Part shown: piece after piece, positions 18,055 to 27,252 of the stretch
How positions within the stretch are numbered: position 1 is the first letter of the stretch
Layout of the letters: every line of letters starts with the position of its first letter
From: JAFGXT01 sp963677165
GTDB taxonomy: Bacteria; Verrucomicrobiota; Lentisphaeria; Victivallales; SZUA-371
DNA: 64,000 nt
Direction of reading: 5' to 3'
Assembly: GCA_963677165.2 (NCBI GenBank)
Contig: CAXXSX010000002.1
Coordinates: 4,960,001-5,024,000 of the forward strand
Notes under the pieces: generated by a model
Told to the model about the DNA's origin: nothing
What the model saw: only the letters and a program-made list of their open reading frames with translations
Database searches by the model: none
Position numbers and translations under genes: made by a program

Positions 18055-21000
18055 ATGTTTTCATACATAAAAGCAGATATATTGACTCTAGCAATAATAA
18101 TTGCTTGTTCCGCCTGTTTTAATTTTAACCTGGTCGCCGATGATACGAATGATCCGGCAATGGAAAAATACTATTCCGCCAATGCACTATACAATAAAAA
18201 ATTGTATAAATTAGCAATTGAGGAATACAAAAATTTTCTAGCGCGCTATCCGGACCATCCCAAATATTTGAGTGCAAAGCTGGGATTAGCATTGTCTTAT
18301 TACGAAGTCGGAAACTACCGCAAAGCCGCCCCGGTATTTGCTGAACTGGCTGAAGAGAAAAGTGCTCCGCATCAGGAAGAAATTCACAACCTGCTGGGAC
18401 AATGCATGCTGATATTCAACAAACCTAACGAAGCCGAAGCGGCATTCCGCTGGAGTGTTAATCGAGGGAAGGAACGTTTTTTCCTTGATCTACCGGGCGT
18501 CGGCAAAAAGTATCAGGAATCACCGAAAGTTTCCATGGCCGGAATACAGGATCTGGAACCTTTAGAAAGAAGTCTTGCCGGTTTGATTGAAGCATTATAT
18601 CAGCAGAAAAAAAGAAAAGAAGTCATAAAAACCACAAAATACCTGGCAAAACTTGTCCCCAAAGGAAAATATACGACTCGTGCCAAACTTCTTTCCGCAC
18701 TATCTGATTATGAACTAAAAAATTATAAAGCAGCAGCGGTTACGCTAAAGCAACTGACGAAAGAAAAGAATTCTCCTTATATGGAACATGCTGTATTCCT
18801 GCTTGCCGAGTGTCAGCGTAAACTAAATAACCTGAGCGATGCTGAAAAAAATTATCAGACCGTGGCAAAAAAAATCAAAGGAAAATTCACCAGCAATGCT
18901 TTGTTTCGATTGGGATACATAAAATTTCAACAGAAAAAATACAAAAGCGCAATTATTGATTTTTCGGATTTAAGAGCGATTTACTCAAGAAGTAAGTTCG
19001 CGCCGCAAGCGGGCGTATACCTGGGAAGATCATATTTAGAATTAAGCGACTTTAATGAAGCGCAAAGTATTTTTGGGAGCCTGACCAATGACCCGTCTGT
19101 TGATGCCGAAGCAACTTTATGGCTGGCAAAAACATTTAGCCGACAGAAAAAATTCAATGAGGCTACCGACATTCTGAAATCAGCAGTGGCAAAATACTCC
19201 AGAAATCCCCTGTTCCCAAATCTCTTATTTGATTTTGGTAACGCATTAATGGGAATCAATAATTATTCTGCAGCTGCACAGGCTTTCGACAAAGCGTCAA
19301 AAGTTGCCAAAGGAGAAAAACTAAATGCCGATTCCCTCCGACTAAAAGCATACTGCTTGAATCGATGTGACAAATATGCCATGAGTTTGGCGGCCTGTGA
19401 CACATTCCTAAAAAAATATAAAAACGATCCTTACGAAAAAGATACCCTCTTTCTCAAAGCTGAAAACCTCTTTTTTCTGAACAAAACAACCGAAGCAAAT
19501 GAAGTATATAAACTGTTTATTCCATGGGAAGGCAAGGAAAAATATACTGATGAGGCACGCCTCAGAATGGCCCAGGGATTAATCAGGACCAAGCAATACA
19601 ATGAGGCTCTCAGGGGATTGGAACCCCTGTTAAAAGAAAACTTGACGGATTCGTTTTTTGAACAAGTATACTACCTTGCCGGTTTCTGCGCTTTCAAACT
19701 TCAACGCTGGCAGGAAGCAATTTCCTACTTTGGTACTTTTATTGATAAATATCCAAACAAAGAAAATGCCGACAGCGCTCTTATGAACGAGGCCATGGCA
19801 TATTCTCAAATCAACAACTACAACGAAGCCATTGCAAAACTGAATAAACTGATTGCCAATTACCAGGACAGCCCTCATATTGACCACGCTTATATGGAAC
19901 TTGGTAAATTCCTGTATGATAAAAAAGATTATAAGAAAGCTAAAGTTGCCTTAAAGCAGGTAGTAACCACATATCGAGACAGCAAATTTTTACCATATGC
20001 TGAATATTACTTAGGATGGATCGCTGTTGAACAGGGAAACACCGATAAAGCGATTGATCATTTCTCAAAAGTAATCAAAAGATACCCGAAACACAAACTG
20101 GCGGCAAATTCATTGTTCCAGAAGTCCATGATGCTGATAAAAAAGGAAGATTACAAACAGGCCCTGAAAGAACTTGGGGGATTCCTGAAAGCTCATCAAA
20201 AATCTTCGGATCAGGAAGAAGCTTTATTCTATTACGGTATAGCATTATCGAAACTGGGTAGAAATGAAGCGGCTCAAAAAACATTCAAAAAATTTATCGT
20301 AAATTACCCCAAGTCAAAATTAAAATCCCGGGCCATGTACCTTATGGCATGGATTTCACGCGACTTAAAACAACCACTCAACGCACAAGATTATTACAAG
20401 GCTCTTCTCAAAGGCAACCCGCCAGAAGAGCTGGCAAACCGCGCTATGTTTGAACTTGCAGAAGTCGAATATGAACAAAAAAATTATGACGACGCAATAT
20501 CCCTGCTTGATAAGTTAACAGCAAGAGATATTCCCTCTGATCTCAAGGAACGCGTCATTTATCGCATGGGCTGGTGTCTCCTCGGCAGAAAACAAACCGT
20601 TCCCGCAGTCGAGGCTTTTGAGCAACTGCTGGAACGCTTCCCGAATTCATCACTGGCTCCGGTCGCTGCCTACCAGGCCGGAGAAGGCCGTCTGGATGAA
20701 AAAGATTTTGAAAGTGCATACAAGCATTTCTATAAAGCTGTTAAATCAGGAAAAAACAGCGAAATCAGACCGCAGGCTCTCCTGCGCCTGGGTGAAACCG
20801 AAACACTGACCAATCGCTGGAATGCTGCCGAAAAAACCTTCCTTACGTTCCTGAAAGACTATCCCAATGACAAATTTAAACCCAGAGCTTTTCTCTGGCT
20901 GGGATGGAGTCAGGAAAACCTCAAAAAATACAAACAAGCCATCGGAAATTATCAGATGGTGCTGAAAGACAACCGAAAAGATGACCTCTCAGCCAGAAGT

Positions 21001-21264
21001 CAATTTCAAATCGGAGAATGTTACTTTGCGCTGAAAGATTATGACAAGGCAATAAAAGCATTTGTTAAGGTAGAACTCAATTACACTTCAAAACTATGGG
21101 TACCAAAGGCAATGCTTGAAGTCGGTCAGGTGTTAATTAAGAAAAATATGGATAAAGAAGCAAACGAGCAATTGAAAAAGCTTGTCAAAACATATCCTGA
21201 AACTGATGAAGCTAATCTGGCGAGAGAGCTTTTAGTTCAAAGAAAAAGCTACAACGTCAATTAG
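18055..21264 (+). CDS. Giant periplasmic TPR-repeat protein
   Basis: This exported 1069-residue protein has a hydrophobic signal peptide (to about residue 30) and then consists almost entirely of about 25 tetratricopeptide units. Many have the 'A-x-x-x-Y/F-x-x-x-x-x-x-Y-P' form seen in YbgF/CpoB and BamD repeats (YKNFLARYPDHPKY, FSKVIKRYPKHKLA, FKKFIVNYPKSKLK). CpoB-type TPR proteins work with the Tol complex. Here the gene leads an operon with ExbB/TolQ- and ExbD/TolR-like genes, so a scaffold on that complex is likely. I chose the ATG at 18055 (AAGGGAGC eight bases before) over an in-frame TTG at 18037. TATAAT at 18001-18006 may be the -10. Confidence 0.85.
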   Translation: MFSYIKADILTLAIIIACSACFNFNLVADDTNDPAMEKYYSANALYNKKLYKLAIEEYKNFLARYPDHPKYLSAKLGLALSYYEVGNYRKAAPVFAELAEEKSAPHQEEIHNLLGQCMLIFNKPNEAEAAFRWSVNRGKERFFLDLPGVGKKYQESPKVSMAGIQDLEPLERSLAGLIEALYQQKKRKEVIKTTKYLAKLVPKGKYTTRAKLLSALSDYELKNYKAAAVTLKQLTKEKNSPYMEHAVFLLAECQRKLNNLSDAEKNYQTVAKKIKGKFTSNALFRLGYIKFQQKKYKSAIIDFSDLRAIYSRSKFAPQAGVYLGRSYLELSDFNEAQSIFGSLTNDPSVDAEATLWLAKTFSRQKKFNEATDILKSAVAKYSRNPLFPNLLFDFGNALMGINNYSAAAQAFDKASKVAKGEKLNADSLRLKAYCLNRCDKYAMSLAACDTFLKKYKNDPYEKDTLFLKAENLFFLNKTTEANEVYKLFIPWEGKEKYTDEARLRMAQGLIRTKQYNEALRGLEPLLKENLTDSFFEQVYYLAGFCAFKLQRWQEAISYFGTFIDKYPNKENADSALMNEAMAYSQINNYNEAIAKLNKLIANYQDSPHIDHAYMELGKFLYDKKDYKKAKVALKQVVTTYRDSKFLPYAEYYLGWIAVEQGNTDKAIDHFSKVIKRYPKHKLAANSLFQKSMMLIKKEDYKQALKELGGFLKAHQKSSDQEEALFYYGIALSKLGRNEAAQKTFKKFIVNYPKSKLKSRAMYLMAWISRDLKQPLNAQDYYKALLKGNPPEELANRAMFELAEVEYEQKNYDDAISLLDKLTARDIPSDLKERVIYRMGWCLLGRKQTVPAVEAFEQLLERFPNSSLAPVAAYQAGEGRLDEKDFESAYKHFYKAVKSGKNSEIRPQALLRLGETETLTNRWNAAEKTFLTFLKDYPNDKFKPRAFLWLGWSQENLKKYKQAIGNYQMVLKDNRKDDLSARSQFQIGECYFALKDYDKAIKAFVKVELNYTSKLWVPKAMLEVGQVLIKKNMDKEANEQLKKLVKTYPETDEANLARELLVQRKSYNVN

Positions 21265-21306
21265 TTGGAGAGAATAACAATATCTTAAAATAATGAGGTA
21301 ATTCTT

Positions 21307-22080
21307 ATGTTTGCAAATAAACGTTTCCTACAACTATCTGTATTCTTCTACACGGCCTGTCTGACTGTTCAGTTAGCGGCCGCAGAGGCCGCTAAAGCAG
21401 CAGCGCCGACTCCCAAAAGCAAAGAAACATTACTTGCCCTGCTTATCAAAGGGGGGCCTTTAATGATTCCTCTGGCTCTATGTTCTTTCATTGCCCTGGG
21501 CATTGCCTTTGAACGCTTTTTCAGTTTTAAATTACTCTATTCAACCTCAACAAACTTCATTGAAAATTTCAAAAAAGCCCACGGTGCCGAAAACACCGAC
21601 ATGGCTATATTAAAAGAATTTTGCGGAAAAAGCAAAACCGTTATAGCTCGGATTCTTGAATCCGGCATTAGAAAGTGGCAGGCCTCAAAAGATTGGACTT
21701 TAACGGAAAAAGCGTTGGAAGATATTTCAGAACGTGAAGTCCGAAAAATGAAACGTTCATTGAGGCCACTAAAAAACATTGCGGCAATTTCTCCTCTACT
21801 GGGACTTCTGGGTACAGTTTTCGGTATGATCCACGCTTTCCAAACAGTCGCTTTGTCTACCGCTTCTTTCGGTAAAGCTGACAAACTGGCCAGCGGTATT
21901 TATGAAGCAATGGTCACGACTGCAGCCGGGTTGTCTGTCGCAATTCCTACATTACTGATTTTTCACTTTTTAAACAATAGAGCTGAAACATATGCGGACG
22001 AAATTGAATCCATATGCGATCAGTTCCTTGATAAATTCGTTCATAAAACTGATGATTCTACCGGAGGCAAAGACCAATGA
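21307..22080 (+). CDS. MotA/TolQ/ExbB proton-channel protein
   Basis: This 257-residue inner-membrane subunit uses the proton-motive force. An N-terminal cleavable-looking signal (AAAEAAKAA) precedes three membrane helices (about 47-70, 155-180, 200-222). The family signature ISPLLGLLGTVFGMIHAFQTV (about 161-181) and EAMVTTAAGLSVAIPTLL, whose Thr/Ala residues line the channel, are clear. A GAGG sequence precedes the start. The last codon overlaps the next gene (ATGA), implying coupled synthesis with the ExbD-like partner. The pre-TM1 extension, with signal peptide, is a variant found in several non-enteric ExbB proteins. Confidence 0.92.
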   Translation: MFANKRFLQLSVFFYTACLTVQLAAAEAAKAAAPTPKSKETLLALLIKGGPLMIPLALCSFIALGIAFERFFSFKLLYSTSTNFIENFKKAHGAENTDMAILKEFCGKSKTVIARILESGIRKWQASKDWTLTEKALEDISEREVRKMKRSLRPLKNIAAISPLLGLLGTVFGMIHAFQTVALSTASFGKADKLASGIYEAMVTTAAGLSVAIPTLLIFHFLNNRAETYADEIESICDQFLDKFVHKTDDSTGGKDQ

Positions 22081-22490
22081 GGATATCAAGAGACGATGAC
22101 TCTGAAGGTGATGTAATCAACACCTCGTCGTTTGTTGACATAATGTTTATCCTGATCATCTTTTTCATGGTTACAATGTCTTTTAATGAACAGGAGCAGG
22201 ATATATCCGTTAACCTGCCGGAAACGGATACAAGGCTTAGTGCAGCGACAAAAGCAATGATTATCAACATAAGAAAAGATGGCTCCTACTATCTTATGAG
22301 CCGTCAGATGAACCTCCAAAACATTCAAGCAGAACTAATGGAAGCGCTGAAGAGCAACCCGGACCAGAAAGTTTTAATACGAGGTGACCGGTACGCACTG
22401 CACGGACAGGTTGCGGCCGCAATTGCCGCATGTAAACGCTCCGGCATCAGAGATGCCAATATTGGATATTTAACGAGCTCTCAGAAGTAG
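22077..22490 (+). CDS. ExbD/TolR-family protein
   Basis: This 137-residue single-pass protein has a short cytoplasmic N-terminus, a membrane helix with the essential proton-carrying Asp21 (SSFVDIMFILIIFFMV), and a periplasmic domain of about 100 residues. Length and layout match ExbD/TolR. It overlaps the ExbB gene by 4 bp (ATGA). Together they should form the motor that energises a transducer protein; the best candidate for that transducer is the next gene. Confidence 0.93.
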   Translation: MRISRDDDSEGDVINTSSFVDIMFILIIFFMVTMSFNEQEQDISVNLPETDTRLSAATKAMIINIRKDGSYYLMSRQMNLQNIQAELMEALKSNPDQKVLIRGDRYALHGQVAAAIAACKRSGIRDANIGYLTSSQK

Positions 22491-22553
22491 TAAAATTGCA
22501 TTCATGCAACTTATATTAAACAGCTTATTGACCGCATAACGGTATAGATTGAG

Positions 22554-24770
22554 ATGGGAAAAAAAACGCGGATAAAATCAGATAACAAATCATTCCCGAA
22601 ATGGATCAGGAATTTTGGAATTTTTTTAGCAGTATTCGTAATCATTGGTTTGATCGGATATTTGCCGGGAATCGGTTTCCTGCGCTATTACATTGATGGT
22701 TACACCATCAACAGAACTGCGTTTTTTAACCGGACCAGTGAAATTCTGTGGGAAAATCCGTTGCTCATTGATTCTGAATTCAATCAAATTGCCAATAATT
22801 ATGACGCGACTATCAGTTCAGATGGCACGTTCGTTATCATATCTCACAAATTTGCCAAGGACAACACCGAACTATACATATCATATAATGAGAATGGATT
22901 ATGGACTGAGCCATTCCTGCTGGATGCAGTCAACAGCGAATACGAGGAAAAAAATCCCGCGTTAAGCTATGACGGCAAACTGCTTTATTTCAGCTCAAAC
23001 CGCCCCGGAGGAAAAGGCGGTTTTGATATTTTATGCTCTGTTCATAATGGAAAAAAATGGTCAAAACCTTTTCACCTTGGCGGAGCGGTAAACTCAAAAT
23101 ATGATGATGAAAATCCCAGTATCAGCGCCCTGAAAGATTACTTTTTCTTTTCTTCAAATCGCCCTCATGGCCCGAATAACAGCAAAGACTTTAATATTTA
23201 CCGTGCCGCGAGAATTCAGGAGAAAAATCAATTGGATCCTTCCGGGCCTCCGGCTTTTAAAGACATCACTTATCTGGAAGAATTAAACACTTCTTATAAC
23301 GAAGGAAAACTTGTTCTTACCCCGCGTGGAAGTTTGGCCTACTTCGCATCTGACCGTCCTGGTGGCGAAGGTGGATATGACCTGTACCAGAGTCACTTTT
23401 TCCGGGATCATTTTACCGAACCGGTAAATTTTGGTCTGCCGGTAAACTCCGAATATGATGAAATAAGCCCGACCCTGACTATGGAAGGCTTTAAAATTTA
23501 TGTTACTTCAAATCGCTTCAGCCGTAATGGGAATGATTATCGCCTGTATGAATCACTCTCTCGACAGGTAATAGCCAAAGTCGATTACACTGTCATGATC
23601 GCATTATTCCTGCTTGTCGCAACGATCATGTTGGTTTACTATCTGATGAAGCTCCTGCTGTCAGATGTCAACATGAAAATCCTTACCAGGTGTCTGCTGG
23701 CCTCATTATTAATTCATCTGATTTTGCTTCTTCTCTCCAGCGCATGGTTCATTGGCGGTAAGATAAAAGATGCAATGCAGGAAGGACCGGAAGAAATGAC
23801 TATCAACATGAACAATCTGGCCCGAGAAAATATTAATGTGGCGATTCGAGAAGGAATTGCAGCTCTACCGAAAGTTCCATCTGAGATGCCTTCAACCCAG
23901 CCGCAATACACCCCTGCCCCAAGCGGACAGCGTCCGGTAAATGCCCCCAGTAGTCCAGTGTCCAAAAGTGTTGCGGCAATAACTCCGGTTGCAATCGCGG
24001 AATCAGACAATGTCCCCCAGGAAGCAGCTCCGGCCATGGACGCTGAGGGATTGACCGCTATGAAGCCGTCAATCCTGGGCCATTCAACATTAAGAATGGA
24101 AGCTCCCAAAGGCAATAAAAACGATGCAACAGGCTCATCAAAAGGGAAAGGCCGTTTCCCGCCCAAACGTCAGTTCAAACCGACCCCGATGATGAAACAG
24201 AAAACATTCGAAATGAAGCAGCAGTCACCGGCAATGATACTGGCTGATGTAAAAATTGATGCTACGGAAGACATGAATAAGATGCCGGAAGCTCTCCATA
24301 AAAAGCGGGCATTAAAACCAGCCATGAGAAAAGCTGTTTCTGAAGCATCAGAAACCATTGGAGATGATATTGCCGAAGTTGCCAGCGATTTGGAAGCATC
24401 TCAGGGCACTCGGTCCATAAGCGACAGCGGAATGTTCGTTCTCTTTATGAAAATGAAGATGGAAGAAAGAAAGAAAAAGAAAGATAACGAAAAACTGCCG
24501 GAACTTGGCCTTCTGGACAAAGATACTCAATTTATGACAGCAAAAGAATTCGAACTGCTGAAAGATGAGGAAAAATTCCTGTTCCTGAAATATATTAAAG
24601 ATAGATTAAAACGTAATGGTCCAATGACATTCAATAGTTTTCTGCCGCTGCTGCTGCAGTTGAAAGAACAAGAACTAACACCAGTGGATGACACAATTTA
24701 TAAGAGTATGATTGAACTGGATATTCCAGCGGACTCTGAACTTGAAGTTCCTGAAAATTATACCCCATAA
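22554..24770 (+). CDS. PD40 beta-propeller protein fused to a TonB/TolA-like transducer region
   Basis: This 738-residue protein has three membrane helices (about 17-40, 344-367, 377-400). Between the first two lies a TolB/OmpA-associated PD40 propeller with repeats such as YDGKLLYFSSNRPGGKGGFDI and GSLAYFASDRPGGEGGYDL. The third helix carries S384-L-L-I-H388, the S-x3-H motif that in TonB and TolA couples to ExbB/ExbD or TolQ/TolR. It is followed by a long Pro/Ala/Lys-rich stretch and a charged helical C-terminus. I therefore infer an energy-transducing role with the adjacent ExbB/ExbD pair. The propeller could bind peptidoglycan or an outer-membrane partner, as TolB does. The fusion itself is what the sequence shows; the function is inference. 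Confidence 0.8.
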   Translation: MGKKTRIKSDNKSFPKWIRNFGIFLAVFVIIGLIGYLPGIGFLRYYIDGYTINRTAFFNRTSEILWENPLLIDSEFNQIANNYDATISSDGTFVIISHKFAKDNTELYISYNENGLWTEPFLLDAVNSEYEEKNPALSYDGKLLYFSSNRPGGKGGFDILCSVHNGKKWSKPFHLGGAVNSKYDDENPSISALKDYFFFSSNRPHGPNNSKDFNIYRAARIQEKNQLDPSGPPAFKDITYLEELNTSYNEGKLVLTPRGSLAYFASDRPGGEGGYDLYQSHFFRDHFTEPVNFGLPVNSEYDEISPTLTMEGFKIYVTSNRFSRNGNDYRLYESLSRQVIAKVDYTVMIALFLLVATIMLVYYLMKLLLSDVNMKILTRCLLASLLIHLILLLLSSAWFIGGKIKDAMQEGPEEMTINMNNLARENINVAIREGIAALPKVPSEMPSTQPQYTPAPSGQRPVNAPSSPVSKSVAAITPVAIAESDNVPQEAAPAMDAEGLTAMKPSILGHSTLRMEAPKGNKNDATGSSKGKGRFPPKRQFKPTPMMKQKTFEMKQQSPAMILADVKIDATEDMNKMPEALHKKRALKPAMRKAVSEASETIGDDIAEVASDLEASQGTRSISDSGMFVLFMKMKMEERKKKKDNEKLPELGLLDKDTQFMTAKEFELLKDEEKFLFLKYIKDRLKRNGPMTFNSFLPLLLQLKEQELTPVDDTIYKSMIELDIPADSELEVPENYTP

Positions 24771-24787
24771 CCCATATTAATAATATA

Positions 24788-25672
24788 ATGAAAACAATGT
24801 ATAAAATTACAATAATTTGTTTGATTTCCATCACTGCATTCTGCTGTTTTGGAGCAACAGTTTACATGAGAGACGGCAGAACTTATTCAGGCGTATCGAA
24901 TGTCAAAGCGATTGACAGCCTGTTCTTTTTTACCTACAGGGGACGCAGTTATTCCATCAATAGAAACAAAATTTCAAAGATTGTAGACAATGGTAAAACA
25001 ATTTTTGAACCCACGGAATTAACAGCAAAAAGAACAGTAAACTCTTACCGCGAAGAAGAATATATTTTTTATAAGAACCAGAAAGAGGTCGGACGGGGAA
25101 GTTGGAATGCTGATGGTTTCTTTGAAATGACAACTCGTGGTATGCCTGATGGAGAATACAAACAGTACTATGACTCCGGTTCCATTGCGCGTGACTTCAA
25201 TGTAAAAAATAATAATTTAAACGGGAATTGCCGTGTGTATTATGAATCAGGCATTGTCCAGCGCGAAGGTAATTTCATTGACGGGAAAGAAAGTGGGATC
25301 AGTAAGTTGTTTTATAAAAATGGAAAGATTCAGGGAGAATCCATCTTTAAGGACGGCGTAAAAAACGGAGAAACGAAACTTTACTATAATTCCGGAGAAG
25401 TCAAAGCCATTATGAATTTTAAAAATGGTGAAGCTGACGGAAAACAGAAGACATTTTATCTCAACGGCCAGTTAGAAACGATTGTCAGTATTATTGACGG
25501 CGAACGTTCCGGTCCCATCAAGGCATACTACGAAAGTGGAAAAATAAAGATGGAAGGCTCCTTTCGAAACGGCAAACTCGACGGTGATGTAATCACCTAT
25601 TACGAGTCAGGCCGCGTAAAGAAAAGAAAACACTTTATCAATGGCAGAATCATCGAAGGCCATCATAAGTAG
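24788..25672 (+). CDS. Exported MORN-variant repeat protein
   Basis: This 294-residue protein has a signal peptide (cleavage near CCFGA, about residue 20), a short N-terminal beta region and about eight MORN_2-type repeats with the pattern 'Y-Y-x-S/N-G-x-x-x-x-x-x-x-F/N-x-x-G-x-x-x-G' from about residue 110 to the end. The family is annotated YwqK-like and has no established biochemical role; MORN repeats often bind lipids or serve as beta-sheet scaffolds. It lies 17 bp after the propeller/TonB gene and closes the five-gene operon, so a periplasmic accessory role in the same complex is plausible. Confidence 0.8.
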   Translation: MKTMYKITIICLISITAFCCFGATVYMRDGRTYSGVSNVKAIDSLFFFTYRGRSYSINRNKISKIVDNGKTIFEPTELTAKRTVNSYREEEYIFYKNQKEVGRGSWNADGFFEMTTRGMPDGEYKQYYDSGSIARDFNVKNNNLNGNCRVYYESGIVQREGNFIDGKESGISKLFYKNGKIQGESIFKDGVKNGETKLYYNSGEVKAIMNFKNGEADGKQKTFYLNGQLETIVSIIDGERSGPIKAYYESGKIKMEGSFRNGKLDGDVITYYESGRVKKRKHFINGRIIEGHHK

Positions 25673-25738
25673 TTTCAGGGAATTGCCAGACAACCAATTA
25701 GAGTAAGTCTAACTTTTCCCTGTACTTTGTGTAAAAAA

Positions 25739-27088
25739 CTATACCACCGCGTTGGCTTTGATTACTTCCCTGTAGAATTTCGCACTTAATTTCGGAGTAC
25801 GTTCAAGCGTCTGGTAATTGACATAAATAAGACCAAAACGTTTATCATAGCCACTAGACCATTCAAAGTTATCCATCAGACTCCAGACAAAATAACCTTT
25901 CAGCGGAATATTCTCACTGACAGCGCGCTGCGCCGCTAGAAAATGCTGACGCAGGTACATCAGGCGGTCGGTATCGTAAACCTCTCCATCAAGTGACATC
26001 TTATCCTGAGCGGCACAACCGTTTTCTGTAATGTAAGAGTCCACACCCCATAATTCTTTCAGAAACCTCGGTGTCCAGTAGGATATACCGGGACCGATGC
26101 GGAGCCAGTCCATATTCATTTTGGGATATCCGTCAGGAAATTCAAGATTTCTGAAACCAAACGGCGAATTATCATCAGCCTCCACATAGGTCGGGGCATA
26201 GATATTGGAACCGACAAAATCAATCGGGGAACTGATGATTTTCATTTCCTCATCAGTATATTCAGGAACGTTTCCCCCCATATTTTCCAACCAAAAATCA
26301 GGATATGCACCTTCAAGCATAGGCACCAGCTTATCGGCACAGCCGTGCCGAAATGAAGTTCTGGCGGCATTGATATTTTCCTCGATCTCATATACCGGAA
26401 CAGCTGCAGTCATGTTTTCCGCCAAACCAATTTTTGCCGGTTTAACAGCATTGGCACGAATAGCCTGAACTGCAAGACCATGTGCCAGACAGCCGTTATG
26501 AACAGTCTGCGCCACTGCTTTCGATCCAAGTTTCAAACCGGGAGCAAATACTCCAGACTCATATCCTGAACGGGTAAAGCATACGATTTCATTAACGGTA
26601 AAATAATTAGTTACCCGATCTGATATTTTAGACGTTACATACGCAACAAAATCCCCAAAAGCTTTCGCCGTATCCTTGGACTGCCATCCGCCAAAACGGT
26701 CTTCAAGAGCCTGTGGCAAATCCCAATGGAACATAGTAGGCCACGGCTCGATACCGTTAGCCAGGAGTTCATCTATCAGATTCTGATAATATTGCAAACC
26801 GGCTTCATTAACCTTTCCTGTTCCTTCCGGAAAGATTCTCGACCAGGAGATTGAAAAACGATATGCTTTCAGTCCCAGCCATCTCATCAACTGTACGTCT
26901 TCTTTATACTTTTTATATTGCCCGGCTCCGATATCACCATTATGGTCATTAGCAATGGTTCCAGGCTTATGGGAAAACACATGCCAGTTAGACGGTCCGG
27001 CACCATCAGCTAAAGGATATCCTTCCACTTGGAAAGAGGCAGTTGCCGCCCCCCACAGGAAATCAGCAGGAAATTTAAAATCGTTCAT
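25739..27088 (-). CDS. GH1 family beta-glucosidase/beta-galactosidase
   Basis: This 449-residue cytoplasmic GH1 enzyme has a complete (beta/alpha)8 barrel. It starts FPADFLWGAATASFQVEG. The acid/base is Glu167 in TVNEI, where the usual motif is T(F/L)NEP, so the Pro after Glu is replaced. The nucleophile is Glu355 in YITENG. The later WSLMDNFEWSSGYDKRFGL segment is the aglycone/sugar-site signature. It releases beta-linked glucose, galactose or related sugars from oligosaccharides. It lies downstream of the GH42 gene on the same strand with a 164-bp gap, so cotranscription is possible but a separate promoter is likely. Confidence 0.93.
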   Translation of the reverse strand: MNDFKFPADFLWGAATASFQVEGYPLADGAGPSNWHVFSHKPGTIANDHNGDIGAGQYKKYKEDVQLMRWLGLKAYRFSISWSRIFPEGTGKVNEAGLQYYQNLIDELLANGIEPWPTMFHWDLPQALEDRFGGWQSKDTAKAFGDFVAYVTSKISDRVTNYFTVNEIVCFTRSGYESGVFAPGLKLGSKAVAQTVHNGCLAHGLAVQAIRANAVKPAKIGLAENMTAAVPVYEIEENINAARTSFRHGCADKLVPMLEGAYPDFWLENMGGNVPEYTDEEMKIISSPIDFVGSNIYAPTYVEADDNSPFGFRNLEFPDGYPKMNMDWLRIGPGISYWTPRFLKELWGVDSYITENGCAAQDKMSLDGEVYDTDRLMYLRQHFLAAQRAVSENIPLKGYFVWSLMDNFEWSSGYDKRFGLIYVNYQTLERTPKLSAKFYREVIKANAVV

Positions 27089-27252
27089 AACTAAATCTCT
27101 TTAATAATAGCATTTTAACTTAAAATATACATAAAGAGAGAATTTACAAACAATAGAATATCTTTTCAATTGACTAAAAATATATAATATTAACCAATTC
27201 TCAAAAACATATCCTATCTCAACAGAAAAAATAGTAATAGTATTGGGCTTGT

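Noticed and set aside
25676..25721. Terminator between the MORN and GH1 genes
   Set aside because: CAGGGAA and TTCCCTG can pair, but the loop is over 30 bases and there is no T-run.
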